From assembly GCF_025398735.1 (NCBI RefSeq), contig NZ_CP104694.1:2691001-2755000 (forward strand): 64,000 nt of DNA, in the 5' to 3' direction. The notes beneath the pieces were generated by a model. It saw only the letters and a program-made list of their open reading frames with translations. It searched no databases and was not told the DNA's origin. This document shows positions 28,713 to 37,666 of the stretch, in pieces (positions within the stretch are counted from its first letter, which is position 1; every line of letters begins with the position of its first letter). The translations under genes and the position numbers were made by a program. This DNA comes from Tahibacter amnicola. GTDB lineage: Bacteria > Pseudomonadota > Gammaproteobacteria > Xanthomonadales > Rhodanobacteraceae.

Positions 28713-30272
28713 TCAGTCCTTTGTCGCGGCGGCAGTCCGCTCTTTCACGTAATAGGCGCGCATGCTGCCGACCTCGACCGTCAGTCCTGTCACCGTACCG
28801 TGGGCGTCGCGATGGAACTCCAGTTGCCGTGCCGCGGTAGCGCTGGACAGCTCCGGTGCCACGAAGCGATTGGGAGTCAGCGCCAGCAGTGGCGAGGTTT
28901 CCTCCTCACCCAGTGACATCGCCGGTGCTTGGCCCATGGTGACGGTCAGCGTCTTGGGCTTGTCCGGTGGAGCGATCCCTTGCAGAGACATGTACTGCTT
29001 GTCGAGCTGGTAGGCACCGGCGTAGTCCTGGTACCGCGCGTGCGACAGGTCGATTGCAACGGTGCGAACCGGCGCGTTCACCGGCCAGCCGAAGGCATCG
29101 GCCGCAGCGTTGCGGATTTCGCGATTCAACGCACCGCCATTGGCGCCGTTGGTCAGGATGACGATCCCATCGCCTGTGACGAGATGGCCCTCGATCCAGG
29201 CCTTGTAGCTGTCGTTGGCGCCGCCGTGGTGGAAGATGCGCGTGTGTCCCGCACTTTCCAGGAAGGGGCCCAGTCCGCGCGTGGAGCGGGCCACCTCGGT
29301 CATCATCTCCTGGGCGAGGCTGCGGGAAAGGAAGGTGCTTTCTCCGCGATAGCTCTTGATCAGCGATGCGGTGAACGTACCCAGGTCACGGGCGCTGGAC
29401 CATAGGCCCGAAGCCGCCAGCTCGGGCATCGACTGCCAGCCCACGGGTGCTGCAGCGGCTGCGCCGTTGTCGTCGTGCGCTTCGGCGATATTGCCCCGCT
29501 CAGCCGACAACGGATTCTCGAAATTCGCACGTCGCATGCCCAGCGGTTCGAAAACCAGACTCTGGGCGAGAGCACCGAATGTCTTCTGCGTGGCATCCTC
29601 CAGAACGAGCTGGGTCACGGTTGTTCCGCCACCGGAATACTGCGCCCGCGTGCCGGGTTCGTACTCGAAACGCACCGGTGGATTCTTCGCCGGTGGCAGG
29701 CCGTCAAGGGTTTGCACCGCGGTCGGCAGCGGAGCGCCGGGAGGGTAGTCCTTGAAGCCATGCTGGCCCAGTCCTGACGTGTGTGACATCAGCATGCGCA
29801 GGGTCGGCTGCTTGCCGCGCGTGATTTCCGGCGCGTCGGGCGTATGCCAGCGCCGAAGATACGTGTTTACGTCCTTGTCCAGGTCCAGCGTTCCCTGGTC
29901 GACCAGGCGCAGCACGGTCGCTGCGGTCACGACCTTGCTCACGGATCCGCACGAGAACAGCGTATCGCCGTCCACCTTGTCGTTACCGCCGGCTGCACGA
30001 ACGCCATAGCCCCGCACGTGTGCGACCTCGCCGTTGCGCAGGATGGCGATGGCCAGCCCGGGCACCTTGTGATGGGCCATGCGTTCGGCCAGCGTCCAGC
30101 GCGGCGGCTCCTGCCCCGGTTCCAGGACCATCGGGCGCAGCCCATTCTCCATGGCGGCTATCCGCGCACGATCGTCGACGCGCACAGGCTTTGGCGGCGC
30201 GGCAGCGCAGGCGCTCACAGCGGCGCTCAGGCCAATGATGGCAAGGCGGACGACGCGTTCGGTTCCTTTCAT
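28713..30272 (-). CDS. Serine hydrolase lipoprotein, class C beta-lactamase family
   Basis: This is a 519-residue protein with a lipoprotein signal (AIIGLSAAVSAC, lipobox Cys at residue 22), so it is likely anchored to a membrane on the periplasmic side. The active-site S-x-x-K is S110-V-S-K113 (LFSCGSVSKVVTAATV). The second motif is YSGGG (Tyr-x-Gly in place of Tyr-x-Asn), and HHGG takes the place of the KTG triad. Such proteins include esterases, D-aminopeptidases and penicillin-binding enzymes; true antibiotic hydrolysis is not implied. The C-terminal ~130 residues form a separate beta domain often found in this group (ARYQDYAGAYQL). TGGAGTG precedes the ATG. Confidence 0.88.
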   Translation of the reverse strand: MKGTERVVRLAIIGLSAAVSACAAAPPKPVRVDDRARIAAMENGLRPMVLEPGQEPPRWTLAERMAHHKVPGLAIAILRNGEVAHVRGYGVRAAGGNDKVDGDTLFSCGSVSKVVTAATVLRLVDQGTLDLDKDVNTYLRRWHTPDAPEITRGKQPTLRMLMSHTSGLGQHGFKDYPPGAPLPTAVQTLDGLPPAKNPPVRFEYEPGTRAQYSGGGTTVTQLVLEDATQKTFGALAQSLVFEPLGMRRANFENPLSAERGNIAEAHDDNGAAAAAPVGWQSMPELAASGLWSSARDLGTFTASLIKSYRGESTFLSRSLAQEMMTEVARSTRGLGPFLESAGHTRIFHHGGANDSYKAWIEGHLVTGDGIVILTNGANGGALNREIRNAAADAFGWPVNAPVRTVAIDLSHARYQDYAGAYQLDKQYMSLQGIAPPDKPKTLTVTMGQAPAMSLGEEETSPLLALTPNRFVAPELSSATAARQLEFHRDAHGTVTGLTVEVGSMRAYYVKERTAAATKD

Positions 30273-30546
30273 GAATCACTCCACTGGGCAACGGGAACGG
30301 CCTCGGATGGAGGAAGTGCCGGAAAAGTTTGCTGGTGGTTCCGGGAATGGGCGGAAGACGCCGGACGACGCGTGGCTGCGCCCTGCCAGCGTGTGCGACG
30401 CCGCGTGATCGCGCAGGGGTTAGCCGCCCCGCGAATGGAGTGTCGTTGCCATCGTGGTGGACGTGTTGGTTCTGGGGTCCTGTGGCGCTGCAAAGGGTTC
30501 GTCCCGTTCTCCGTACTATCGCTCGTGTCGCCGGCGGTTCCTGCGG

Positions 30547-31293
30547 CTACACGAGTGCTGCGAACTTCATCACGACAAGGCCGATCATCAACACGACGAT
30601 GCCGGCCATCGCGAGCCTGGAGAGCAGCGGAATTCCCGACGAGGCGACGGCGACCAGCGCGAAAAACGTCGTGCAGGCGGCGAACACCCCGACCAGCAAC
30701 CCGAACAGGCGGCTGTAGGGATCGTTGCTGGCCATTGCCGAAGCGGCCACTGTCCACAGCCAGGCACTGGCGAGGGTCATCAGCACGGCGACCAGGCGCG
30801 CACCGATGGCGAGCGCCGAAACCAGTCGTGACGTATCGACAGGCTTGCTCGGCGGCTTTGCGTGTCGTGTGGCAAGGCGTGGCGGTTCCGCACGGAATTC
30901 CCGGGAGCTCGCCTGCACGGGGGGCGCGATGGCTTTGGTATGCGGCACCGGTTCTTCGGATGAGGTCCGATTGAGCGCGTAGACATAAGCATCCACGTAT
31001 TCGCCGTTCGCGCGCCTTGCCTGTACCGCGACACGCTGATACCCATCGCCTTCAAATTCGTCCAGTCGTTGCCAATGGCCTGGCAGTGCCTCAGACGTGA
31101 AGAGGAATCCGGCGACCGGCGCGCCTGATTTGTCCGGTACGAGCGCCGGATAGCCTGCCGCAGCACCCCAGCCTTCGGGGTACAGGACGCCGGTGACCGT
31201 TGCGGACTCCCACTCGCCGGGTACGTCGGCCAGCATATGGGCATTCGAGCGGCCCGGCGCGAGCGTGCCGTAGACAAACAGGCGATGGGACAC
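30547..31293 (-). CDS. Gamma-glutamylcyclotransferase domain fused to membrane helices
   Basis: This is a 248-residue protein. Residues 1-110 form an AIG2/GGCT-like domain, with the binding loop LFVYGTLAPG and the likely catalytic Glu in DEFEGDGYQRV. GGCT proteins cyclise the glutamyl part of gamma-glutamyl peptides into oxoproline. A linker of about 45 residues rich in Pro, Arg and Lys follows. The last ~90 residues hold three hydrophobic helices (LVAVLMTLASAWLWTVAASA, GLLVGVFAACTTFFALVAVA, MAGIVVLMIGLVVMKFAAL). The enzyme domain should face the cytoplasm. The fusion is unusual; GGCT domains are normally stand-alone soluble proteins. Confidence 0.82.
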   Translation of the reverse strand: MSHRLFVYGTLAPGRSNAHMLADVPGEWESATVTGVLYPEGWGAAAGYPALVPDKSGAPVAGFLFTSEALPGHWQRLDEFEGDGYQRVAVQARRANGEYVDAYVYALNRTSSEEPVPHTKAIAPPVQASSREFRAEPPRLATRHAKPPSKPVDTSRLVSALAIGARLVAVLMTLASAWLWTVAASAMASNDPYSRLFGLLVGVFAACTTFFALVAVASSGIPLLSRLAMAGIVVLMIGLVVMKFAALV

Positions 31294-31873
31294 GAAATGC
31301 CTCCAGGAGTGGGCAGGCGATTCTCACTCCGTCAGCCGGCATGGGCAACGCGGACCGGATCATCGTGGGCCCCACCGCGAGCCCCTGTTAAGGGTGGCCC
31401 AGGCGTGCTGCCGAAGGGCGGGTCACAGGCACACGGCTCTCCGAGCCTGCTTCACCAGGCAGTGATTGAAGCAGTCCCGCGCATGGTCGGCCATGTGGCC
31501 GGGACGGGGTCGTGCAGAATGTATCGTTGTGGATCAATGGCTTGGAAACCGTAAGGTTTCCGTAAGGTCTGCCGCCTGCAACGGCGCGAGAGTGTGCCCA
31601 CCGTGGTGGTCGGCGCGTCCCGGCGCACTGGCACCGTGGTATCGCATGTCCCGATCTTCCCAGGGGAGGGATTCGCCAATAGTATACCTTTCGTCAGGCA
31701 GCCGGCGATCGGGGGATACGCCGGCGAGCCCGCCCAGTGGCGCGGAAGAGCGCCATCCCCAGGGGGAAATCCGATCCGGCCTGGCGGGTCGGCAGCGTGT
31801 CATTGCGTGCAGGGCCTGGCCAGTTTTGCTGGTCTGGTGATGGCTGTCCGTCTTCCACTATTGGGGAAAGTCC
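31294..31873. other. Divergent intergenic region
   Basis: This 580-bp stretch lies between the GGCT fusion gene and the monoheme cytochrome gene. No supported open frame, RNA gene or repeat was found in it. Both promoters must lie here. Confidence 0.45.
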
Positions 31874-33523
31874 ATGAACTACGAAGCATCGTCCTTCGGC
31901 ATGCCGCGTGTGCTGCTGTCCGTTCTCGTGGCCGCCACGGTGTTCGTTTCATCCGCGTCGGCGGACGATACGCCCACTTATCTCGACACGTTTCCCGCAT
32001 TCAATCCGCAGTTGACGACCGACCTTCCCGGCGACGTCGACGTCTCGCTCAAGAAGCAGCTGGAGAACGACAAGAAATTTGCCCAGGTGCAGCGCCTGTT
32101 CGACCTGTGGTCGTGGCAGTCCTTCATCACGCTCAACTGGCCGGTTAACGACAAGGGGGAATTCTCACCGTCCGTGAGCGACACGGCGTTCGGGCCGGCG
32201 AAGTGGACGACGTGGTATGAAAGCCCCTCGATTTTCCGTCGCGACGGCGGTGTGCCGGCCGCCTGCGCAAAGCCATCGAAGGAGCTTCTGCTATCACTGA
32301 CGCGCGAGGCCAACCTGCCCATCGCGCGCGACCTGAAGCCATTTGCGTTGCCCAAAGGGTTCGACAAGCGCAAGACGCGGCTCCTGGGAAATATCTCGGC
32401 GATCGGCGATGCCAGCCCGGCGACGCCCGCGACGTCGACTGACACCCATCCGGATGTACTGGACGAAACCGTGCAGGCGTTCTCGGCCCCGATGATCGAC
32501 CAGAACGGCAACTATGTGTTCTACGAAATCCAGATAGACCCCAACGAAGTGGGCTACATCTGCACCTACAAGCTCTACAACATCAACGGCCAGGTGGAAT
32601 TCACCAAAGGTGATCCGACCAAGAAGGCGGACCTGCCCAGCGGTACCGACAAGGTCGACGGCAGCGGCGCGTGGGAGCTGAAACTGGCCTGGCGCATTCT
32701 GACCGCATCCGACGACAAAAGCCGTTTCCTCACCACCGCGGCCCTGGTTCCGCCGACGAATGGAAAATGCCCCGGCGGTTCGACTCCTGGAAAGGACAAC
32801 CAATGCCCGGTGGACGTCGGCATGGTCGGCATGCACATCGCGCACAAGTCCCAAAGTTCGCCCCAGTGGATCTGGGCCACGTTTGAGCAGATCGACAATC
32901 TGGCAGTCAATAACGTGGCCCATCCGAACCTCAAGCCCTCCTTCTTCGACCCTTCCTGCGAAATCTGTGTGCCCAACCAGCCGCCGGCGCACAACCAGAG
33001 TACCGGCCAGTGGGCGACCACGCCGCCGACGCAGGCCTGGCGCGCCATTCCGATTCCGCCGGACAAGGTGGCGCTCAACGAGCAGGCCGCACTGGCACTG
33101 GCAAAGGCGAATTCCGCGATGCAGTACTACCAGCTGATCGATACGCAATGGCCGACGGATCCGTCGGCACCGCCTGCGAACCCGAAAGACGGCCTGCCGA
33201 ACGCCATCAACAACAAGCCCGGCGGCAACCCGACGCCCGTGTACCTGACCAATATCACCATGGAGACGTACTTCCAGGCCGGCGTACAGGCTGCCTGCAA
33301 GCAGGAGGAGGTCAATACGTGCCCCGCACCATCCTGGCTGACTGCCAACCAGGCCTCGCAGCCTGTCGACATGACGTCCGTATTCGGCACCGAAAGCTGC
33401 ATGGGCTGTCATTCTTCGGCCGGGTTGTACGTGACCCCGACGAAGACCAGCGGCCAGCTCAACGGTGACTTCTCCTGGCTGTTCGCGCAGAAGGCGCAGC
33501 TGGCGAAACCGAACAAACCCTAG
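31874..33523 (+). CDS. Exported monoheme cytochrome c-family protein
   Basis: This is a 549-residue protein with a signal peptide (LLSVLVAATVFVSSASA). The single heme site CMGCH is near the C-terminus (Cys509-His513, in GTESCMGCHSSAGLY). The rest is not like a small cytochrome c. It contains LWSWQSFITLNWPVND, PQWIWATFEQIDN and HPNLKPSFFDP, which belong to a larger family of periplasmic cytochrome c proteins of unknown function found in Proteobacteria. GGGGAAAG precedes the start. It is likely a periplasmic electron carrier or redox enzyme. A terminator follows the stop. Confidence 0.8.
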   Translation: MNYEASSFGMPRVLLSVLVAATVFVSSASADDTPTYLDTFPAFNPQLTTDLPGDVDVSLKKQLENDKKFAQVQRLFDLWSWQSFITLNWPVNDKGEFSPSVSDTAFGPAKWTTWYESPSIFRRDGGVPAACAKPSKELLLSLTREANLPIARDLKPFALPKGFDKRKTRLLGNISAIGDASPATPATSTDTHPDVLDETVQAFSAPMIDQNGNYVFYEIQIDPNEVGYICTYKLYNINGQVEFTKGDPTKKADLPSGTDKVDGSGAWELKLAWRILTASDDKSRFLTTAALVPPTNGKCPGGSTPGKDNQCPVDVGMVGMHIAHKSQSSPQWIWATFEQIDNLAVNNVAHPNLKPSFFDPSCEICVPNQPPAHNQSTGQWATTPPTQAWRAIPIPPDKVALNEQAALALAKANSAMQYYQLIDTQWPTDPSAPPANPKDGLPNAINNKPGGNPTPVYLTNITMETYFQAGVQAACKQEEVNTCPAPSWLTANQASQPVDMTSVFGTESCMGCHSSAGLYVTPTKTSGQLNGDFSWLFAQKAQLAKPNKP

Positions 33524-33539
33524 TTGGCAGGCGACATGG

Positions 33540-33562
33540 ACGGCGCGTCAACGACGCGCCGT
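33540..33562 (+). terminator. Hairpin after monoheme cytochrome gene
   Basis: ACGGCGCGTC (33540-33549) pairs perfectly with GACGCGCCGT (33553-33562) around a 3-base loop, 17 bp after the stop. It is followed by TCC, with no longer T run. Confidence 0.65.
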
Positions 33563-33607
33563 TCCGGTCGCCCGCGGGGGCGGTGGAAACGCCGAAGGCC
33601 GCCCACG

Positions 33608-33713
33608 CTACGGCACGTCGAACCCGTCCGCCAGAAGACGGTCTTCCAGGCGCGTTCCGGAGGTGCGATGGACGTCCGGCCGCCGACAAACACGATGCTT
33701 CCGCTGCTATCGT
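33608..33713 (-). pseudogene. Possible remnant of an exported protein C-terminus
   Basis: On the minus strand one frame ends GTRLEDRLLADGFDVP before a stop at 33608-33610. The tail matches the GFE-type ending of intact exported proteins nearby (NADRLFADGFE and others). The frame is closed by a stop about 105 bp upstream, and no complete gene is present. This could be the tail of a decayed gene or a chance match. Confidence 0.35.
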
Positions 33714-33794
33714 CGGTGGAGCGCTCGATCCGCGTTCCGTGCCACGGGAGAGCACGGATGAAGCGGTGGCGGGTTGCCGGGCCGTCGCGGGAAA

Positions 33795-34235
33795 CTACGG
33801 CGCCCCGCGCTCGACCAGCCGGGCCAGCAGCGTCAGCGACTCCTGCCATCCCAGGTAACACTGCTCGACGGGGATTGCGTCGGGAACGCCGCTCTGTTCC
33901 ACCTGAAGGTCGGTACCGCAGGACACCTCGCGCAGCGTGACAGTGGTGATCATCGTGCCGGGCAGGTTGGGATCGTCGAAGCGGTCTTCATTGACGATGC
34001 GCTGGTTCGGTATGAGTTCCAGGTAGGTGCCGCCAAAGCTGTGGCTGGCGCCGGTGGAAAATTGGGTGAACGACATGCGGTACGTGCCGCCGACGCGCGC
34101 ATCCAGTTCGTGAACCGTGCAGGTGAAGCCGTCCGGAGGCAGCCACTTGGCAGAGGCCGCGGCATCGAGAAAGGCGCGGTAGACGCGCTCGGGCGGTGCA
34201 GTGAGGACGCGGTGCAGGCGGACGGTACCGGGCAT
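33795..34235 (-). CDS. SRPBCC / AHSA1-like protein
   Basis: This is a 146-residue cytoplasmic protein. It starts MPGTVRLHRVLTAPPERVYR and contains AFLDAAASAKWLPPDGFTC, MSFTQFSTGASHSFGG and a final helix WQESLTLLARLVE. This is the plan of START-fold (SRPBCC) proteins of the AHSA1 type, which bind small hydrophobic ligands in a cavity. GGAAGGAAC lies just upstream of the ATG at 34235; the frame opens earlier. Neighbours give no clue to its ligand. Confidence 0.88.
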   Translation of the reverse strand: MPGTVRLHRVLTAPPERVYRAFLDAAASAKWLPPDGFTCTVHELDARVGGTYRMSFTQFSTGASHSFGGTYLELIPNQRIVNEDRFDDPNLPGTMITTVTLREVSCGTDLQVEQSGVPDAIPVEQCYLGWQESLTLLARLVERGAP

Positions 34236-34929
34236 GTTCGTTCCTTCCGTTGACAGGGAATCGGCTCCCGGCGAATCCGGGGGCACGCACAGCGCTGTCC
34301 ATTTTTATCGGATCGACTGTTGTCGGAAAGTAGACGAATGTCCGCCCCGCCGACAGATCGGCGTGGCACGTCATGCCGCTGCACCTGATCAGTTCACGAA
34401 GGCGGCCTCGATCAGGGCAAATCCCAGTTGGCGGGCGTCCGCGCCGGTGCCGCGGTCCCTTGGGCAATACGGCTGCGCCACCGCGAAATCCACCTGCAGG
34501 CGCCCGGGTGCTGTGATCCGCCGTTTCAGCGCAAATGTGCGCATGCCTGTCCTGCGGTGGACGACGTCCGCGTAGGGCTCGCCATTGACCTGCCCTCGGG
34601 TGTTCCTTGCGCGCGCAACGGCGACGCGCCCGTGCTATCGCGGATTGCCGAGCAGCGGACGCGGCACGGTCAGGCGAAAAGGCCGTGATGCCCGCCGGCA
34701 TTCGGTGTTTCCGGATGGTCGGCGTCGCGGGAAATAACGTCACCTTAACGTTCGAGGGCGCACTGTAGCCGGAACCGGGTGCTCCCCGGCTGGCCTTCGG
34801 TGCCATCGGCGCCGAAGCTGATCTTTCCTTCCGGCGGGAATGATGTCCTGCGTACGCGCCTCCCCGCTGATGCTCCAGCGCACGCCCGCCCTCGCTGTAT
34901 GAGGCTCTCAGGCCCTGTCGGACCAGGCC
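34236..34929. other. Intergenic region upstream of small-protein cassette 1
   Basis: This is 694 bp without a supported gene. It contains, at 34729-34789, a stretch that is clearly related to one between the two genes of cassette 2 (see the regulatory entry). The rest shows no signal I can defend. Confidence 0.5.
34729..34789. promoter_or_regulatory. Conserved non-coding element, cassette copy 1
   Basis: This stretch aligns with 62645-62707. The shared core is AATAAC, then five different bases, then CTTAACG, one base, TC, two bases, GGGCGCAC, one base and GTAG, giving 28 identical of 38 bases with no gap, counted by eye. It lies ~140 bp before gene A. It could be a promoter or an operator; the GGGAA-TAAC part is like the -35 region of some ECF sigma factors, but that is a guess. 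Confidence 0.5.
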
Positions 34930-35289
34930 ATGGACAGTTTTGTCCTCGTCATTGTCGATGACCCAGGCAACACATCGGTGTTTAAGGGAGCTGGCAACTC
35001 CGCATCGGCCCGTGGCCAGAATGTCGTGCATGAACTGCGGAACAAGTTTCCGGGACTGCAGGTGACCTGCGCTGGCCGGACACAGGACATGGCGATCTGC
35101 GCGACGGTCACTGTCGTAGGGCCCGTCCTATACAGTCGCTTCATGATGACCTTGCGGACGGCCCTGTGGCGTTCCGGCACGCGACTGGGTTCGGCCTCGA
35201 CACAGCTCCAGGTTGCTGGCCGCGAGGCATGCGCCGAGCTGTGTCATTCCGCACGCGCTGTGCTGGCGTCGAGAGGGAGTCCGCCGTGA
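34930..35289 (+). CDS. Small-protein cassette 1, gene A (unknown function)
   Basis: This is a 119-residue protein starting MDSFVLVIVDDPGNTSVFKG. Its first 86 residues align without a gap to the protein at 62282-62608, with 41 identical by eye. Shared elements are IVDDP-x-NT, LR-x-x-FPG-x-Q, VVGPV and RSGTRL. The C-terminal 30 residues differ. There are no membrane segments, no signal peptide and no known motif. The ribosome binding site is weak. The next small gene starts 47 bp after its stop. The paralogy with the second locus is the main evidence that this is a real gene. Confidence 0.75.
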   Translation: MDSFVLVIVDDPGNTSVFKGAGNSASARGQNVVHELRNKFPGLQVTCAGRTQDMAICATVTVVGPVLYSRFMMTLRTALWRSGTRLGSASTQLQVAGREACAELCHSARAVLASRGSPP

Positions 35290-35336
35290 GGTCGCCCGCG
35301 CCGTGTCTTTTCGCCACGCATCACCCAGGGAGTTTC

Positions 35337-35606
35337 ATGCGCCAGCATCACGTCACGTTGTTTCAATGCCGAATTGCCACGGGGCGCAGCATCGGGCCTG
35401 TTCTCTTGCGAAAAATGTGGTCGTCTGCCTGTGGCTCGCACAACGTCAGTGTCGCGCGGGATCTGCATCGCGGCACGAACCGGCACACCTACTCGTTCTG
35501 CGGTCCACCCGCCACGGTCGACCTGGCGCAGATCGAGCGGCGTCTGCGCGACCTGCTGAGCCAGTCGGTGCTGGGCGATGATTTTCACCTGGTGCGCGTT
35601 CCGTGA
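35337..35606 (+). CDS. Small-protein cassette 1, gene C (unknown function)
   Basis: This is an 89-residue basic protein starting MRQHHVTLFQCRIATGRSIG and ending LSQSVLGDDFHLVRVP. AGGGAG at 35328-35332 gives a clear start. Cys are present (FQC, SACGSH, SFCGPP), and the C-terminal third (DLAQIERRLRDLLSQSVLG) looks helical. No family is recognised, and no counterpart exists in the second copy of the cassette. The stop overlaps a GTG start of gene B (GTGA), which suggests translational coupling. Confidence 0.6.
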   Translation: MRQHHVTLFQCRIATGRSIGPVLLRKMWSSACGSHNVSVARDLHRGTNRHTYSFCGPPATVDLAQIERRLRDLLSQSVLGDDFHLVRVP

Positions 35607-36034
35607 ACGCCGCCGATCCGGCGACTTCGGGCGCGGCAACGGCCGATGTCGTCGTGAATAGCGACCCTGTCATGACCTACGACATCGGCGTGGGCCGATG
35701 CGTATCGATCGATGGCGATATGGTGGTCGCCATGATCGACAGTGCGGTGTTGATGAAGCTTCTGCCGGGACAGCGCTGGCAACGCTTCGGAAAAAGCCGT
35801 CTGCTGCTGTCACCAGCGGCCTGCAGCCGGGTGCGTCCACCCGTAGTGGACCAGGAACTGTTCGTCGATCGCGCGGCGATCGCTGCGCAACAGTCGGCTT
35901 CGGTCGACGTCGAGGGTGATGGTGTATTGTGCGCCGTCCACCTCGGCGCGCTGCTGGAAAATCTCGATCCACAACGCTGCACAGTGGATAAACCAAAAAA
36001 GCGTGTGTGGGAGTATCGAGGACCTCGCGGCTAG
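35603..36034 (+). CDS. Small-protein cassette 1, gene B (unknown function)
   Basis: Gene B begins with GTG at 35603, overlapping the stop of gene C, or with ATG at 35672 as in its paralogue. From MTYDIGVGRCVSIDGD the protein is 120 residues and is very close to the one at 62939-63295. Shared parts include IDSAVL-x-KLLPGQ, WQRFG-x-SRL, CSR-x-RPPVV, ASVD and LLENLDP. The first ~40 bp of the coding sequence are almost identical at the DNA level. There is no signal peptide, membrane helix or known domain. A cold shock gene follows 261 bp downstream. Confidence 0.75.
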   Translation: MNAADPATSGAATADVVVNSDPVMTYDIGVGRCVSIDGDMVVAMIDSAVLMKLLPGQRWQRFGKSRLLLSPAACSRVRPPVVDQELFVDRAAIAAQQSASVDVEGDGVLCAVHLGALLENLDPQRCTVDKPKKRVWEYRGPRG

Positions 36035-36295
36035 CGCCGTGCCGCGGTGCTTGTCACCGCGGTGTATGGCGCTGTTTCAGGCGGACGCTGCAGGGCGCCG
36101 CAAAAACAGTCATCGCATTCGCTGCCAATTGCGAGTACAGTCGAGAAACTGTGCTTGCCAGGGTCACCGTGAATAGTGACCCGATGCGGTCGATCCGACG
36201 ATCCGCTCCATCGCTCACCTCGCTTTCACCTTGCAGACCCAGTATCGCTGGTGCGCGTGCGCCGGCATAACACCTATATTTGCGAGGAATACACC

Positions 36296-36508
36296 ATGTC
36301 AGATCGTCAGGTCGGTACCGTCAAGTGGTTTAACGACGCCAAGGGTTTCGGTTTCATTACGCCGGAGAACGGCTCGGCCGATCTCTTCGTCCATTTCCGC
36401 TCCATCCAGGGCGCTGGCTTCAAGACACTTGCCGAGGGACAGCGGGTGAGTTTCAGCGCGGTCCCTGGCCAGAAAGGCATGCAGGCTGCGGACGTCCAGG
36501 TCGCCTGA
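36296..36508 (+). CDS. Cold shock protein (CspA family)
   Basis: This is a 70-residue single cold shock domain. RNA-binding motif 1 is KGFGFI and motif 2 is DLFVHF, with [11 protein letters not shown] at the start. These proteins bind single-stranded RNA or DNA and act as RNA chaperones in the cytoplasm. GAGG precedes the ATG at 36296. The untranslated leader could be as long as 260 bases, as is common for csp genes, where it controls expression at low temperature. A strong terminator follows. Confidence 0.97.
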   Translation: MSDRQVGTVKWFNDAKGFGFITPENGSADLFVHFRSIQGAGFKTLAEGQRVSFSAVPGQKGMQAADVQVA

Positions 36509-36919
36509 GTTCGGCCGGGCACAACCCCAGGCGATGCCTGGGGTTCTTTCGTGGTGAGACTGGACCGGTTGCAGGCATTCCGCGTGCGGACGCCGTCGTG
36601 CTACAGGCAGTCCATGGGCACCCGCTCATCCGCTGATCACCCCTGCGCGGCGGTGACCACGACAAATTCCTGCTTCAGATAAAAATTGCAGCGTTGCCTG
36701 CACACGCTGGCGCGCGTTTCGCTCCCGCAGTTGCGGGGTGCCGGGCTCCAACACCCGTTGGATGTGGCCGCGTGTTGTCGCGTGCCAGTGGCCTGATGCG
36801 CGGTCACACCTCTCTTCGCCGTTCCGCATGACGTCACCCTCGGCTGCGGGGCAGCCAGCGCGGGGCGCTGGCTGCTGGCTACGGAACGATACACGTGGCA
36901 TGCCGCGACGGGCATCCCG
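36509..36919. other. Intergenic region between convergent genes
   Basis: Apart from the cold shock terminator, this 411-bp region between convergent genes holds no supported gene. The open frames on the minus strand are rich in Arg, Cys and Ser and lack ribosome binding sites. Confidence 0.45.
36523..36550 (+). terminator. Rho-independent terminator of the cold shock gene
   Basis: AACCCCAGGC (36523-36532) pairs with GCCTGGGGTT (36536-36545), with a 3-base loop and CTTTC after it. Confidence 0.85.
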
Positions 36920-36921
36920 TC
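36907..36921 (-). terminator. Short hairpin at the end of the LamG-like gene
   Basis: GACGGG and CCCGTC, three bases apart, overlap the stop codon of the leftward gene. It is too short to be sure. Confidence 0.3.
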
Positions 36922-37666
36922 ATTCGGCGATCTTGCCCGCCGGGAAATACTTGTTGCGAAGGTACGATGTGGTCGCCTGCAGGTCGCCGTCAGGCAGCGC
37001 GGAGGCGTACGTGACGACCTCGGCGAGATCCCCTTTGAGGTAGTGCGTGGAGTACCAGGCGCCGACCTGCGCCAGTGTCCACGGACCTTGCGTGCGCAAT
37101 CCGGTGGAGAGCTTGAGCGCGCCGTTCCGGTAGATGTTCAGGCGCGAACCATCGTACCGCGCTGCGAGGATGTGGTAGTCGCGGGTGAGTCCGACATCGG
37201 CCGTGATCGCCGGCATGCCATTGCCGGTGCCGACAGCAAGGACGTTCTGGCCGTTCTCCCACCGAAGCTGATTGTTCGGTGAGTTACCCCCGGGGCCGAG
37301 GATCATGCTGAAACCCTCGCCCGGATTGCTGTTCTTTCCCACCACGAACATCGTGAACTGCGTGGGGCTTATCGGTGTTGACAGATAGAGCGACTGGGTG
37401 CCGCCGAAGCGGATGACGGGAAGGCCATTGATTGCGCCGCTGACCCATTGGGGTTGCCGGGCCACATTCGTGCCGGTCATGTAAGCGTGGTGACCCAGGC
37501 CGCTCTGGTCACCCCAATGAGTGACCTTGCCGTTGCTGATGGTGACACCGACATCGGCGCGCAACCACATATCGGCGCCCGGTGTTTGCGCGGGTGCGGT
37601 CGTTGCCAGGCCGAGTGCAAGGGTGATACCACAGATCAAAGAACAAACCTTCTTTCCCACATTCAT
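36920..37666 (-). CDS. Exported LamG / concanavalin A-like protein
   Basis: This is a 248-residue protein with a signal peptide (VCSLICGITLALGLATTAPAQ). The mature chain is a beta-sandwich of the LamG type: ADMWLRADVGVTISNGKVTH, WGDQSGLGHHA, MFVVGKNSNPGEGF, YHILAARYDGSRLNIYRNG and DLAEVVTYASALPDGD. Such domains bind sugars or proteins. The ATG at 37681 is in frame, but the AAGGAG lying inside its first codons points to 37666 as the real start. The promoter should lie in the divergent region upstream. Confidence 0.85.
   Translation of the reverse strand: MNVGKKVCSLICGITLALGLATTAPAQTPGADMWLRADVGVTISNGKVTHWGDQSGLGHHAYMTGTNVARQPQWVSGAINGLPVIRFGGTQSLYLSTPISPTQFTMFVVGKNSNPGEGFSMILGPGGNSPNNQLRWENGQNVLAVGTGNGMPAITADVGLTRDYHILAARYDGSRLNIYRNGALKLSTGLRTQGPWTLAQVGAWYSTHYLKGDLAEVVTYASALPDGDLQATTSYLRNKYFPAGKIAE

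Noticed and set aside
28713-30272. Antibiotic-resistance beta-lactamase
   Set aside because: The family has many esterases and peptidases; Tyr-x-Gly and HHGG replace motifs of true class C enzymes, so resistance is not implied.
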